This document shows, in pieces, positions 15,773 to 25,221 of a stretch of DNA of 64,000 nt. A program made the position numbers and the translations under genes. The DNA lies in assembly GCF_963678865.1 (NCBI RefSeq), contig NZ_OY787459.1, positions 1,764,501 through 1,828,500 of the forward strand, in the 5' to 3' direction. Source of the DNA: Maridesulfovibrio sp. Its GTDB lineage: Bacteria; Desulfobacterota; Desulfovibrionia; Desulfovibrionales; Desulfovibrionaceae. The notes under the pieces are model-generated. The model was given only the letters and a program-made list of their open reading frames with translations, searched no databases and was not told the origin of the DNA. Each line of letters opens with the position of its first letter. Positions within the stretch are counted from its first letter, which is position 1.

Positions 15773-17692
15773 TTACTTCAACCCCAGCATCTCTACCATA
15801 GTTTTCTTCATACCTTCGGTATCGATACCCAGATCATTGCGCAGCTCAAGCTGAGTTCCGTGTTCAATGAACTCGTCAGGGACGCCGAGACGCTTTATCT
15901 CGTGCCCGTCGATGGCATTATTGTCCACCAACAGCTCAATCACTGCCGAGCTGAACCCGCCGGCCTTGGCGTTTTCTTCAACAATGAGAATTTTCTTGAA
16001 CCGGGAAGCCAGTTCCAGAATCTGTTTTTCGGGCAGCGGCTTTATAAAACGGGCATTAAAGACTGCAACAGCTTTACCGTATTTTTCGTCAATTTCTTCA
16101 ACTGCTTCCACTGCGGGCCAAACTCTTGAACCGATAGTGATAACCACTCCGTCAAAACCGTCACGCAGCAGCTCACCTTCACCTATTTCAAGGACACTGG
16201 GGGTTTCTTCAAGAATAGCCCCGATACCAACGCCCCGTGGATAGCGCACCGCAGCAGGGCCATCAAAATCAATTGCAGTCCTGACCATGCGGGAAAGCTC
16301 GGCTTCATCCTTGGGTGCCATGAAAATCAGGTTGGGGATATGGCGCATGAAGGACATGTCAAACACGCCATGATGGGTAGCGCCATCAGCACCGACCAAT
16401 CCTCCGCGATCAAGGAAAAAGTTCACATTAAGGTTCTGCAGGCAGACATCATGCACCACCTGATCGTATGACCTCTGCAGGAAGGTGGAATAAATAGCCA
16501 CTGCGGGTTTATAACCCAAAGTTGCCAGCCCTGCGGCAAAGGTCACCGCATGCTGCTCACAGATTCCCACATCCACAAAGCGGTCCGGAAACTGTTCACG
16601 GAATTTATTGGTCCCGGTTCCTTCAGGCATTGCGGCGGTAATGGCGACAATCTTGTCATCTTTCTCCGCCATCTTACAAAGTGTGTTACCGAAAACTTCA
16701 GTGTAGGAAGGAAGGCCGCCCTTGAATTTCTTGGCCCGGCCTGTCTCAGGCTCGAAACTGCCTACGCCATGAAAATATGTGGGGTTGTCTTCTGCCGGGG
16801 CATACCCTTTGCCCTTCTTGGTCAAGACATGAACCAGTACCGGCCCGTCCATCTTCTTGACCTGCTCAAGAACATCAACCAACTCTTCCAGATTATGTCC
16901 GTCAATAGGACCGAGATAAGTAAAATCAAGGGCCTCAAAAAGCATACCCGGAGTAAAAAAACTTTTGAATGAATCTTCACCCCGTTTGGCATACATGGCC
17001 AGATCATCACCGATCTTGGGAATCTGTTTGAGGATGGACTCGAAATCTTTCTTGAAACGGTTCATGACCGGGTGGGAAAGTTTACGGCTCAGGAAAGCGG
17101 AAAGAGCTCCCACGTTGGTGGAAATGGACATTTCATTGTCATTAAGGATCACCACCATGTTGCGCTTCATGCCTCCGGCCTGATTAAGCCCTTCAAAGGC
17201 CTGTCCGGCGGTCATGGAACCGTCACCTATAACAGCCACACAATTACGGCTCACACCTTCAAGGTCGCTGGCTACGGCCATACCAAGAGCAGCAGAAATG
17301 GAAGTGCTGGAATGCCCTACACCGAAATGGTCATAAGGATTCTCGGCCATACGCGGAAAACCGCTGATGCCGTCTTTCTGGCGCAGAGTATGAAAAGACT
17401 TGTAACGCCCGGTAAGGATCTTATGGGCATATGCCTGATGACCTACGTCCCAGACCAGACGATCCCGGTCAAGATCAAAACATTTAAACAGGGCCAGAGT
17501 CAGCTCAATAACACCAAGGGAAGGTGCGAGATGCCCGCCCCCCACGGAAACGGTATTTATTATACACTGCCGCAATTCCCCGGCCAGCTGCGAGAGTTGC
17601 TCATCACTCAGCTCGCGAACCTGCGCAGGATTATTTATTGTCTGTAGAAGTGCGTATTTTCCGCATCCACAGGAAGTTTCATTTTCACTCAT
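15773..17692 (-). CDS. dxs: 1-deoxy-D-xylulose-5-phosphate synthase Dxs
   Basis: Dxs condenses pyruvate and glyceraldehyde-3-phosphate with thiamine diphosphate, the first step of the MEP isoprenoid pathway. The 639 residues are full length: LAPSLGVIELTLAL and VWDVGHQAYAHKILTGR at the N-terminus, the ThDP/Mg site GDGSMTAGQAFEGLNQAG, YLGPIDGHNLEELV, then the transketolase pyrimidine domain ending DRGGLVGADGATHHGVFDMSF and the C-terminal domain from about residue 500. It lies downstream of ispA and xseB, the common xseB-ispA-dxs order. Confidence 0.96.
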   Translation of the reverse strand: MSENETSCGCGKYALLQTINNPAQVRELSDEQLSQLAGELRQCIINTVSVGGGHLAPSLGVIELTLALFKCFDLDRDRLVWDVGHQAYAHKILTGRYKSFHTLRQKDGISGFPRMAENPYDHFGVGHSSTSISAALGMAVASDLEGVSRNCVAVIGDGSMTAGQAFEGLNQAGGMKRNMVVILNDNEMSISTNVGALSAFLSRKLSHPVMNRFKKDFESILKQIPKIGDDLAMYAKRGEDSFKSFFTPGMLFEALDFTYLGPIDGHNLEELVDVLEQVKKMDGPVLVHVLTKKGKGYAPAEDNPTYFHGVGSFEPETGRAKKFKGGLPSYTEVFGNTLCKMAEKDDKIVAITAAMPEGTGTNKFREQFPDRFVDVGICEQHAVTFAAGLATLGYKPAVAIYSTFLQRSYDQVVHDVCLQNLNVNFFLDRGGLVGADGATHHGVFDMSFMRHIPNLIFMAPKDEAELSRMVRTAIDFDGPAAVRYPRGVGIGAILEETPSVLEIGEGELLRDGFDGVVITIGSRVWPAVEAVEEIDEKYGKAVAVFNARFIKPLPEKQILELASRFKKILIVEENAKAGGFSSAVIELLVDNNAIDGHEIKRLGVPDEFIEHGTQLELRNDLGIDTEGMKKTMVEMLGLK

Positions 17693-17853
17693 ATCCCAAA
17701 GAACCTCACCACTGGTTTCAATCTATGTAAACTCAAGCAGCGTAACAGCAAACTCCCCAACTCCCTCTGGAATCCACTGTTTGGCGCACGCTACTTAACA
17801 CTGTTAACTTCGCAACGTATAAAAATCTTTTCCATACCTGAACCGGATTCAGT

Positions 17854-18744
17854 TTAATAAACCCGGTCTACAATATAACAGGCCAGTTCTGCGAGAAACT
17901 CGGCCTCTTCTCCAGAGTAAGGAGAAAGCAGTTCCACAGCCTCGTCAACATATTTACGGGCCAGTTCCTTACTCTCTTCCAGTCCGATCAGGCTGGGGTA
18001 AGTTGATTTACCCTGCTCTATATCGCTGCCCACAGGCTTACCGAGAGTAGCTTCATCACCGACAACATCCAGAACATCATCCACAATCTGAAATGCTACG
18101 CCGATGAGTCTTCCGTACTCTTCCGCCCTTCTGACATCATCTTCGGACGCCTCTGCTCCTTTAGCCAGAATTGCGCCTGATTTACAAGCTGAAAGAATAA
18201 GCGCCCCGGTTTTCATGGAGTGCATAACCTTAAGCTCGTCAAGAGTCACTCCTTCCCGTCCGGTGTAGCCCATGTCCACAACCTGACCGCCGACCATGCC
18301 CGCGCTGCCAGCTGATTTAGCCATAAGTGCAATGGCTTCGACAACATGCTGTGCAGGAGCATCAGCTTTGGTCATGAATCCGAAGGCCTCTGTGAGCAGC
18401 CCGTCCCCGGCGAGAATGGCTGTGGCTTCATCAAACTGCTTATGGTTTGAGGGCTTGCCGCGACGCAGGTCATCATCATCCATAGCCGGGAGGTCATCGT
18501 GAATCAGTGAATAGGTATGGATCATCTCAAGACTGGCAGCGAACGGCATAACCGCTTCTGTACTGGCGCCGAGCATTTTAGCCCAGACCAGCACCAGAAC
18601 AGGGCGCAGTCTTTTGCCACCGGCCAGAAGGCTGTATTCCATTGATTCCAGAAGATTTTCAGGAATTTCCATATCCTTAAGACATTCACCAAGATATTTT
18701 TCTACTTCCGCAGCATGTACTGCGAGTTTTTCTTTAACTGTCAT
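17854..18744 (-). CDS. ispA: Polyprenyl (farnesyl/geranylgeranyl) diphosphate synthase IspA
   Basis: A trans-prenyltransferase that builds C15-C20 diphosphates from IPP and DMAPP. The first Asp-rich motif is DDLPAMDDDDLRRGKPSNH and the second is FQIVDDVLDVVGDEATLGKPVGSD; GGKRLRPVLVL precedes them. From the ATG at 18744 it is 296 residues; upstream in-frame ATG at 18774 lies within xseB. The gene overlaps the xseB 3' end by 11 bases, implying coupled translation. Confidence 0.95.
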   Translation of the reverse strand: MTVKEKLAVHAAEVEKYLGECLKDMEIPENLLESMEYSLLAGGKRLRPVLVLVWAKMLGASTEAVMPFAASLEMIHTYSLIHDDLPAMDDDDLRRGKPSNHKQFDEATAILAGDGLLTEAFGFMTKADAPAQHVVEAIALMAKSAGSAGMVGGQVVDMGYTGREGVTLDELKVMHSMKTGALILSACKSGAILAKGAEASEDDVRRAEEYGRLIGVAFQIVDDVLDVVGDEATLGKPVGSDIEQGKSTYPSLIGLEESKELARKYVDEAVELLSPYSGEEAEFLAELACYIVDRVY

Positions 18745-18976
18745 CCGCTGTATCCTCTTCTGTATCAACGTCAAAGTCTTCTACTTTGCCATCATTCACA
18801 ATTTTCACTTCGTTACGGGCCTTTTCCAGCTGCGAGGCGCATTCCCTTGAAAGGGTCTGTCCCTCTTTAAAAAGAGCAACACCTTCCTCAAGGGGAAGAT
18901 CGCCCTTTTCCAGGGCGGAGACTATTGCCTTCAAGCGGTCCAGACGGACTTCAAATGTTTTATTGTCTTTTGTCAA
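18734..18976 (-). CDS. xseB: Exodeoxyribonuclease VII small subunit XseB, probable TTG start
   Basis: XseB binds XseA to form exonuclease VII, which degrades single-stranded DNA. The helical hairpin pattern TFEVRLDRLKAIVSALEKGDLPLEEGVALFKEGQTLSRECASQLEKA is diagnostic. I choose the TTG at 18976 (80 residues, the usual size) because GGAGG sits six bases upstream. An ATG at 19009 would add 11 residues encoded by the intergenic repeat. The GGAGG itself is part of that repeat (reverse of GCCTCC). The gene overlaps ispA, but its partner xseA is upstream across the M23 peptidase gene. Confidence 0.88.
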   Translation of the reverse strand: MTKDNKTFEVRLDRLKAIVSALEKGDLPLEEGVALFKEGQTLSRECASQLEKARNEVKIVNDGKVEDFDVDTEEDTADDS

Positions 18977-18980
18977 AAGA

Positions 18981-19051
18981 TGCCTCCGGCGGCTTAAACC
19001 CTTTTCCAAAAGGGTTTAAGAATCCCAAAACGTTTTATCAGGTCTTCGCCG
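18981..19051 (+). repeat. Intergenic palindromic element, copy C
   Basis: Plus-strand TGCCTCCGGCGGC, a 28-base near-perfect palindrome (CTTAAACCCTTTTCC to GGGTTTAAG, 18993-19020), then AATCCCAAAACG and GGTCTTCGCCGC. Its reverse complement supplies the likely ribosome site of xseB. Confidence 0.8.
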
Positions 19052-19066
19052 CTTCGTATCTAAATC

Positions 19067-19966
19067 TTATTTAATTCCGAGCAATTGATCGGTTGATTTT
19101 TGCAATATGTAATTGGGGTCCACCAACTTTCCCTGTACAGATACGCTCATGTGCAGGTGCGGTCCGGTGACCCTTCCGGTGGAACCGATGCCGCCGATAA
19201 GCTGCCCGCGTTCCACTAACTCGCCTTCCTTAACATCGATTCGCGAAAGATGGAAATACATCGTAACCACCCCGTTACCATGATCAATGTAGACGGAATT
19301 TCCGGCGTAGTAATGATTGCCTACCAAAACCACCCTGCCGTCGGCCATGGCTTTGACGGCTGTGCCCTTGGCTCCCCGGAAATCAAGTCCGCGATGAGGA
19401 TTCTTGGGCTTGCCGTTCAGAATGCGCTGCGCACCGTATGGACTTGATTGAGATCCTTTTGTCGGACGGGCAAAGGGAACAAACCACTTACGTTCAGCAC
19501 TCATCACTTCTTTGGCAGCCTTTACTTCCTTACGGTCCTGCGCGATCTTGTCATAGACTTCATGCGGCGGGGTGACCATTTTCTCAGGCAGGGTCAAGCG
19601 CTGGACTTTGTACTTCTTCTTTTTAACTTTCACAGTACGCCCGAAGGTACGCTCCTTCCCTTCCGATACTGTTTTAATCACAATTTTATCCCGACCGGGC
19701 TTATCAAAAAGCACGTCGGTTCCGAACATTGCCAGCGCGACAGAACGCCCATCCCAACTGCGGATTTCAGGCTCCACGCTTTTACCTTTCCACTTTATGG
19801 AAACAGATTCCAGCGGTTTGTCGGAAGTCACCCGGACCATAAACGGTTCACCAAGACCTACTTTTTTCGGGTAAGCCAGAAAAACCGAAGCCAGCGAGGT
19901 AGACGCGCACAGCAAAAGCAGAAACAGAGACAGAAATGCTATGCGAAAATGTTTATATCCGTTCAT
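19067..19966 (-). CDS. Periplasmic M23 (LytM) family peptidase
   Basis: A 299-residue secreted protein with signal peptide (residues 1-26). An N-terminal beta-sandwich region (about 27-130) is followed by a linker and the M23 metallopeptidase domain. Zinc ligands are visible in NPHRGLDFRGAKGT (H and D), and HLH in VTGPHLHMSVS, with YIDHGNGVVTMYFHLS between. Such proteins cleave peptidoglycan cross-bridges or activate amidases. All metal ligands are present, so it is probably active. It sits between xseA and xseB. Confidence 0.9.
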   Translation of the reverse strand: MNGYKHFRIAFLSLFLLLLCASTSLASVFLAYPKKVGLGEPFMVRVTSDKPLESVSIKWKGKSVEPEIRSWDGRSVALAMFGTDVLFDKPGRDKIVIKTVSEGKERTFGRTVKVKKKKYKVQRLTLPEKMVTPPHEVYDKIAQDRKEVKAAKEVMSAERKWFVPFARPTKGSQSSPYGAQRILNGKPKNPHRGLDFRGAKGTAVKAMADGRVVLVGNHYYAGNSVYIDHGNGVVTMYFHLSRIDVKEGELVERGQLIGGIGSTGRVTGPHLHMSVSVQGKLVDPNYILQKSTDQLLGIK

Positions 19967-19984
19967 TTTTCATAATCTCCAAAA

Positions 19985-21364
19985 TTATTCAGAGGTAACC
20001 CTTGCCCGGACCTCACCGGACTTCACCCGGACCCGGATAGCATCACCTTCGGCAACTTCATCCGGGCTGCGTAAAAAAGTTCCGTTCTTTTCCACTGTCA
20101 CGAGGGAATATCCCCGCTCAAGCGGACTTTCCGGGTCCAACATGCGTAACGAGGTAGCCGAATTTTCATATTCAGCCTGCCTCGCTTTCAAAAAAATATC
20201 GACAGCGCGGGACAACCTGAGATCCAACCCGACAAGATCCTGTTGCATGCGCTCAATCCTGTCCCCGCCAAACGCAAAAGCCAATCTGTGTGCAAGGGCA
20301 TCAACCGTATCAAATTTTGAATTCACAAAGTTCAGAGCAGTACGGTTCAACCTTTCCCCTTCCTCTGCGAAAGCAGTCAGCAGCCGTTCAATACGTTGCG
20401 CCGGGGAGAGCCAACTCAGACCTTTGTGCAGGGTTTCCAGCCGGGATTCACGCACATTCAGATAATTCTCAAATCCGCGCACGAGTGAACTTTCCAGCTC
20501 ATCCACAGTCTGCACCAAAATCTCACGGCGGGGCCAGAGCTCCTGCGCTGCATGGCTGGGGGTCGCCACCCTCTTGTCGGCCACATAGTCTGCAATGGAA
20601 ACATCCACTTCATGCCCCACACCGCAGACAACCGGAATTGTGGAACGAAAAAGAGCGTCCGCCACCTGCTCTGTGTTAAAGGCCCAAAGATCCTCAAGTG
20701 ATCCTCCACCACGGATGAGCACCACAACTTCAGCCCAGCCGTCATCACCGACCAGATCCAACGCAGCAGCAATCCGGCCCGGAGCAAGGTCTCCCTGCAC
20801 CAGTGTGGGGTAAATCCGTATTTCGGCCCCGGTGCCGCGCGTTTCAGCGATCTTCAGAAAATCCCGGACAGCTGCACCAGTGGGAGCGGTAACGACTGCC
20901 ACCCGCTTCGGAGAACGGGGTATTTCCATTTTGCGATCTTCGGCAAAATAACCTTTCTCTTCCAGCTTGCGTTTCATGGCCTCGAAGGCAAGCTTCAGGT
21001 CGCCAACGCCCTGCTCCTGAACAAGTTCAGCCACAAGCTGATACACTCCACGCGGAGGATAAACATTCATATGTCCGGCACATAGGATTTCCATGCCGTC
21101 TTCAAGCTCTAACGGCCCCCCCGATTCAATCTCCCCGGTTAACGGGTTAATTGACTCTCCGCCGTCACTGCCGCCTGTGCGCTGATTTCCTTTGAACCAG
21201 ACAACAGACAAGCCCGCATCACCGTCAGTGAGCGTAAAATAAATATGCCCGGACGCGGGCCGGGCCAAGTTCGTAACCTGCCCCCGCACCCAGATAAACG
21301 GGAATTCCGTCTCCAGAACGTCCTTCACGGCACGGGTTATGTCAGTTACTGAAAATATTTTCAT
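19985..21364 (-). CDS. xseA: Exodeoxyribonuclease VII large subunit XseA
   Basis: XseA is the catalytic subunit of exonuclease VII. The 459 residues begin with the OB-fold domain (SVTDITRAVKDVLETEFPFIWVRGQVTNLARPASGHIYFTL). They continue with the catalytic core (VAVVTAPTGAAVRDFLKIAETR, ALDLVGDDGWAEVVVLIRGGGSLEDLWAFN, IPVVCGVGHEVDVSIADYVADKRVATPSHAAQ) and the C-terminal RGYSLVT. A roughly 30-residue insert around residue 60 (GSDGGESINPLTGEIESGGP) in the OB domain is longer than I expect. It precedes the M23 gene by 18 bases. Confidence 0.95.
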   Translation of the reverse strand: MKIFSVTDITRAVKDVLETEFPFIWVRGQVTNLARPASGHIYFTLTDGDAGLSVVWFKGNQRTGGSDGGESINPLTGEIESGGPLELEDGMEILCAGHMNVYPPRGVYQLVAELVQEQGVGDLKLAFEAMKRKLEEKGYFAEDRKMEIPRSPKRVAVVTAPTGAAVRDFLKIAETRGTGAEIRIYPTLVQGDLAPGRIAAALDLVGDDGWAEVVVLIRGGGSLEDLWAFNTEQVADALFRSTIPVVCGVGHEVDVSIADYVADKRVATPSHAAQELWPRREILVQTVDELESSLVRGFENYLNVRESRLETLHKGLSWLSPAQRIERLLTAFAEEGERLNRTALNFVNSKFDTVDALAHRLAFAFGGDRIERMQQDLVGLDLRLSRAVDIFLKARQAEYENSATSLRMLDPESPLERGYSLVTVEKNGTFLRSPDEVAEGDAIRVRVKSGEVRARVTSE

Positions 21365-21372
21365 ACTTTAAT

Positions 21373-21408
21373 ATGAGGTTGGTGCTGTTTTTACAGCACC
21401 AACCTCAT
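21373..21408 (-). terminator. Hairpin after proS
   Basis: A 16-bp perfect stem (ATGAGGTTGGTGCTGT and its complement) with a 4-base loop lies between proS and xseA. No uridine run follows on the minus strand, so termination may be partial and allow read-through into xseA. Confidence 0.55.
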
Positions 21409-21412
21409 TAAA

Positions 21413-23158
21413 TTATTTAGCTTCAAGTCCCCATGACTGCCAGATTTCGGCACGCCATGCTTTGAAGGCTTCGGTGAAACCTTCAAGGGGCAGTTCTATT
21501 TTTTCACCGGTCTTGCGGTTTTTGGCTTCAACGATACCGTTCTTGAGACCCTTGCCGCCGATAACCAGCTGCATGGGATATCCGATCAGGTCAGCATCAG
21601 CAAACTTAACACCCGGACGTTCCTTACGGTCATCGTAAGCAGCGTCAATGCCCATTTCCATGAGTTCATTGTAAAGCTCTTCGGCTTTTTCATTTACAGC
21701 AGCGTCTTTACCGCCGAGAGAAATCACACATAGCTCGAAAGGAGCGATTGCCGGAGGGAAGATGGCACCGTTCTCATCGTTGTTCTGCTCAATTGCGGAA
21801 GCAACAATACGTGAAACACCGATGCCGTAACACCCCATAACCATAGGCTGGGTCTTGCCGTTTTCATCAAGGAAGGTGGCTTCCATGGATTTGGAATACT
21901 TGGAACCTAATTTGAAAACGTGTCCGACTTCAATACCCTTGGTAAACTCGATAGCCGCACCGCACTCAGGGCAGGGCTCGGCTTCGGTTATCACCCTAAG
22001 GTCCGCAAACTGCTCAATCTTGCAATCACGGCCAAGGGATAGGTGCTTGATGTGGGTATCGCCCTTGTTAGCTCCGGCAATCCAATCGGTAGCGGCCAGC
22101 AGTTCATGGTCGGCAAAAATACGCTCTATCTTGAGGCCTACAGGTCCGGCAAAACCGACAGGTGCGCCGGTCCATTCCTTGACCTGCTCCTCGTTTGCCA
22201 TTTCAATTTCATTTCCGCCTACGAGGTTGCGCAGTTTGACGTCGTTAATTTCCCGGTCGCCGCGAACAAGCGCAGCAACAGGCTCACCATCCACAGTGAA
22301 AAGCAGGGTCTTGACCAGCTTGTCTTCACTTACGCCGAGAAACTCGCAGACTTCTTCCACGGTGTGTTTGCCGGGAGTGGAAATTTCTTCGATTGCCGGG
22401 CATTCAGCATTGAGCATGCTTTCCCCTGCTGGAGCTGCAACCTTTGCCTTTTCAAGGTTGGCAGCATAGCCGCATTTTTCATCCTTGCATACTGCTATGG
22501 TATCTTCACCAGTCTCGGCCAGCACATGAAACTCATGCGAAAAGTCACCACCGATTGCACCGGAATCAGCCTGCACGGGGCGAAAGTTCAACCCGATACG
22601 GGTAAAAGCTTTTTTATAGGCTTCAAACATACCGCGATAGGATTCCTCGGCACCGGCTTCATCTTTGTCAAAGGAGTAGCCGTCCTTCATGATAAACTCA
22701 CGACCGCGCATCAGGCCGAAGCGTGGGCGAATTTCATCACGGAATTTGGTCTGGATCTGGTAGAGATTCAGCGGCAACTGCTTGTAGGATTTTACTTCAC
22801 CGCGCACGAGGTCGGTAACAACTTCCTCATGGGTTGGGCCGAGGCAATAGTCGCGGCCATGGCGGTCCTTCACCCGCAGCAGTTCCTTGCCGTAGTAATC
22901 CCAGCGTCCGGTTTCCTTCCAGAGGTCACCGGGCTGAACCATGGGCATGAGCACTTCCAGAGCACCCGCGCGGTTCATTTCCTCGCGCACGATGGCAGCG
23001 ACTTTGTTTACGGATTTGAGTCCCAGAGGCAGGTAATTATAGATACCGCTGGTCAGCTTGCGGATCATGCCCGCACGCATGAGCAGTTTGTGGGAAACCA
23101 CTTCCGCTTCGGAAGGGTCTTCTTTCAGTGTGGGAATATAATAACGGCTTAAACGCAT
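21413..23158 (-). CDS. proS: Prolyl-tRNA synthetase ProS (bacterial type with editing insert)
   Basis: ProS charges tRNA-Pro. The 581 residues fit the bacterial type: class II motif 1 region [27 protein letters not shown], motif 2 around [26 protein letters not shown], the INS editing insertion (about residues 225-390, with [19 protein letters not shown]), motif 3 GCYGIGVSR and an anticodon-binding domain. The start codon abuts the ispG stop directly, so ispG and proS form an operon. Confidence 0.96.
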   Translation of the reverse strand: MRLSRYYIPTLKEDPSEAEVVSHKLLMRAGMIRKLTSGIYNYLPLGLKSVNKVAAIVREEMNRAGALEVLMPMVQPGDLWKETGRWDYYGKELLRVKDRHGRDYCLGPTHEEVVTDLVRGEVKSYKQLPLNLYQIQTKFRDEIRPRFGLMRGREFIMKDGYSFDKDEAGAEESYRGMFEAYKKAFTRIGLNFRPVQADSGAIGGDFSHEFHVLAETGEDTIAVCKDEKCGYAANLEKAKVAAPAGESMLNAECPAIEEISTPGKHTVEEVCEFLGVSEDKLVKTLLFTVDGEPVAALVRGDREINDVKLRNLVGGNEIEMANEEQVKEWTGAPVGFAGPVGLKIERIFADHELLAATDWIAGANKGDTHIKHLSLGRDCKIEQFADLRVITEAEPCPECGAAIEFTKGIEVGHVFKLGSKYSKSMEATFLDENGKTQPMVMGCYGIGVSRIVASAIEQNNDENGAIFPPAIAPFELCVISLGGKDAAVNEKAEELYNELMEMGIDAAYDDRKERPGVKFADADLIGYPMQLVIGGKGLKNGIVEAKNRKTGEKIELPLEGFTEAFKAWRAEIWQSWGLEAK

Positions 23159-24235
23159 TTATTGTCCTCTCTTTTCGTTCAGGAATATTTCAATTTCTTT
23201 CATAAATTCAGGCAGCAGATTTTCATCACCCCTGACCTTGCGGATGACTTCCCCCTTGCGGAAAATGATGCCCAGTCCACGGCCGCCGGCAATGCCGATG
23301 TCAGCCTCACGGGCTTCGCCGGGACCGTTTACCACGCAGCCCATCACCGCTACGGTAAAGGTTTCCTTTACTCCGCGCAGGTTGTCTTCCACCTTCTGGG
23401 CCAATCCGATCAGGTCAATCTCAGTGCGTCCGCAAGTAGGGCAGGAAACAATCTCAGGGCCACGCTCACGCAGTCCCAGCGAGCGCAGGATTTCCCATGC
23501 AACCCCCACTTCAGCCACCGGATCGTGGGTCAGGGAAACGCGCATGGTATCTCCCAGACCTTCCCAGAACAGGATGCCCAGCCCGACAGAAGATTTAACC
23601 GCTCCGCGCACCAGAGTTCCGGCCTCGGTGATACCCACATGCTGCGGGTAATCCACCTTTTCGGAGAGCAGTTTGTAAGCTGCTATGGTATTCAGTACGG
23701 ATGAAGATTTGAGTGAAATCTTGGTGTTGTAAAAATTTCTCTTTTCCAGCAGCGCCACGTGTTCCAGCGCACTTTCAACCATTGCTTCCGGAGTCGGACC
23801 GCCATACTTGGCGAGCAGAGCTTTGTCCAGCGAACCTCCGTTCACTCCGATACGGATGGGTACATTGCGCTCCTTGGCTGCGGCGACAACAGAATCAACC
23901 TTGTCTTCACCGCCGATATTACCGGGGTTGATGCGCAAAGAGTCAATTCCGGCTTCCAGGGCTGCAAGAGCCAGACGATAATCAAAATGGATGTCCGCCA
24001 CCAGCGGAACCGGAGAACCTTTGCGAATTTGAGGAAGAGCCTTGGCGGCTTCTTCGTCAGGAACGGCAACACGTACTATTTCGCATCCGGCCTCGGCCAG
24101 TGCATCAATCTGTGCCCGGGTAGAAATAGCGTCACGGGTGTCGGTGTTGCACATGGACTGGACCCTGATCGGGTTGTCTCCACCAATGCCGACATCCCCG
24201 ATAAACAACTCACGGGTCTTTTTTCTATTGATCAT
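23159..24235 (-). CDS. ispG: 4-hydroxy-3-methylbut-2-enyl diphosphate synthase IspG (GcpE)
   Basis: IspG is the [4Fe-4S] enzyme that makes HMBPP from MEcPP near the end of the MEP pathway. The 358 residues show the TIM-barrel half (RVQSMCNTDTRD, VPLVADIHFDYRLA, SLRINPGNIG) and the Fe-S half with Cys in ISCPTCGRTEIDL and VMGCVVNGPGEA, the three cluster ligands. It lies upstream of proS in one transcription unit; dxs and ispA, from the same pathway, are 5 kb away on the same strand. Confidence 0.96.
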   Translation of the reverse strand: MINRKKTRELFIGDVGIGGDNPIRVQSMCNTDTRDAISTRAQIDALAEAGCEIVRVAVPDEEAAKALPQIRKGSPVPLVADIHFDYRLALAALEAGIDSLRINPGNIGGEDKVDSVVAAAKERNVPIRIGVNGGSLDKALLAKYGGPTPEAMVESALEHVALLEKRNFYNTKISLKSSSVLNTIAAYKLLSEKVDYPQHVGITEAGTLVRGAVKSSVGLGILFWEGLGDTMRVSLTHDPVAEVGVAWEILRSLGLRERGPEIVSCPTCGRTEIDLIGLAQKVEDNLRGVKETFTVAVMGCVVNGPGEAREADIGIAGGRGLGIIFRKGEVIRKVRGDENLLPEFMKEIEIFLNEKRGQ

Positions 24236-24323
24236 TTTACACCTGATTTATTCAGTTTCTAAGCTTATTAAAAATAACGTGCGCGGTAGCATAATATATA
24301 TTGAAACGATAGCCAAGTATGGA

Positions 24324-24400
24324 CCCGGCAGCCCTTCGAGTACTCTGCCGGGGGCCTTAAATCCAAAAAATGTTACTGTGCTTCGCAGCTGTCAATATTA
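24324..24400 (+). repeat. Diverged intergenic palindromic element, copy F
   Basis: A hairpin CCCGGCAG...CTGCCGGG (24324-24352) is followed by CCTTAAATCCAAAAAATG and GTGCTTCGCAGC. The right end lines up, with mismatches, with the AATCCCAAAAACAT and GGGCTTCGCCG tail of the better copies, while the left flank is lost. It may end the ung transcript. It accounts for most of the ung-ispG gap. Confidence 0.4.
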
Positions 24401-24438
24401 GAATTGCGCGCAATTAAAAGCCGCAACTAAGCTGATTT

Positions 24439-25146
24439 TCATCCCACCCAGTTGATTTCAGGACATCTGGCAAAATGATTCTCGCCAAGGAAGGAACCGG
24501 GCTTTTTGGAATAAAGCATGGGGTGGTGGCTCTGAAGTTTATTGGCAGCAGGGACAAAATCTCCCATTTCACAGGCATTACTGCCCCAGAGCAGCCATTT
24601 GGCCTGCGGATTTTCACGATGAATGAAACGCAGCAGTCCATCGGAAAATGATTTCCAGATATCGCGGTGACTGTTTGATTCTCCTATTTTGCAGGTCAGG
24701 GCAGTGTTAAGGAAAAGCACCCCCTGCTCTTCCAGATGGGAAAATAGTTTTTTCGGCGGCAGGAGCGGAAATTTCCCACCGACAATATCCTTACGAACTG
24801 CTCCGATGCCGAGCACTTCATCAATGCCCGTATGGTTTTTATGAAAAAGCTTGATCATATTGCCCAGCGAATTATTCACCGGATCTTCCCAGCTTTTTAT
24901 ATCTCCTACTTCAAAAGCCCTCCCGGTAGCCACCCCCTGCTGCGGATAAGGATCCTGCCCGAGGATAACAACCTTCATACCGGAAAGATCAGTCTGACAA
25001 AAGCGGAGCACCTTATCTGCATTAGGTGTAAAATCCCTGCCGATGGATGAACTGATCCGATCCAGTTCCATCATTCTGGGAAGGGTAAAAAATCCACGCC
25101 AGGATTCATGCACATCATAACTGGACAAACAAAAATTAACTCTCAT
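24439..25146 (-). CDS. ung: Uracil-DNA glycosylase Ung
   Basis: Ung removes uracil from DNA to start base excision repair. The 235 residues contain the water-activating motif GQDPYPQQG (catalytic Asp), the uracil-stacking region VLFLNTALTCKIGESNSH, LLWGSNA, and the DNA-intercalating loop HHPMLYSKKPGSFLGENHF, where the usual Ser-Pro pair reads MLY. Overall length is typical for family 1. It is monocistronic or loosely linked to the PAPS-reductase-family gene upstream. Confidence 0.9.
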   Translation of the reverse strand: MRVNFCLSSYDVHESWRGFFTLPRMMELDRISSSIGRDFTPNADKVLRFCQTDLSGMKVVILGQDPYPQQGVATGRAFEVGDIKSWEDPVNNSLGNMIKLFHKNHTGIDEVLGIGAVRKDIVGGKFPLLPPKKLFSHLEEQGVLFLNTALTCKIGESNSHRDIWKSFSDGLLRFIHRENPQAKWLLWGSNACEMGDFVPAANKLQSHHPMLYSKKPGSFLGENHFARCPEINWVG

Positions 25147-25221
25147 AACAAAAATCTCTCTTTATATTAAAGCCTCAATCCCCTTAACAACGACCCCAAA
25201 GGGGCTTAACGCCTTTAATCC

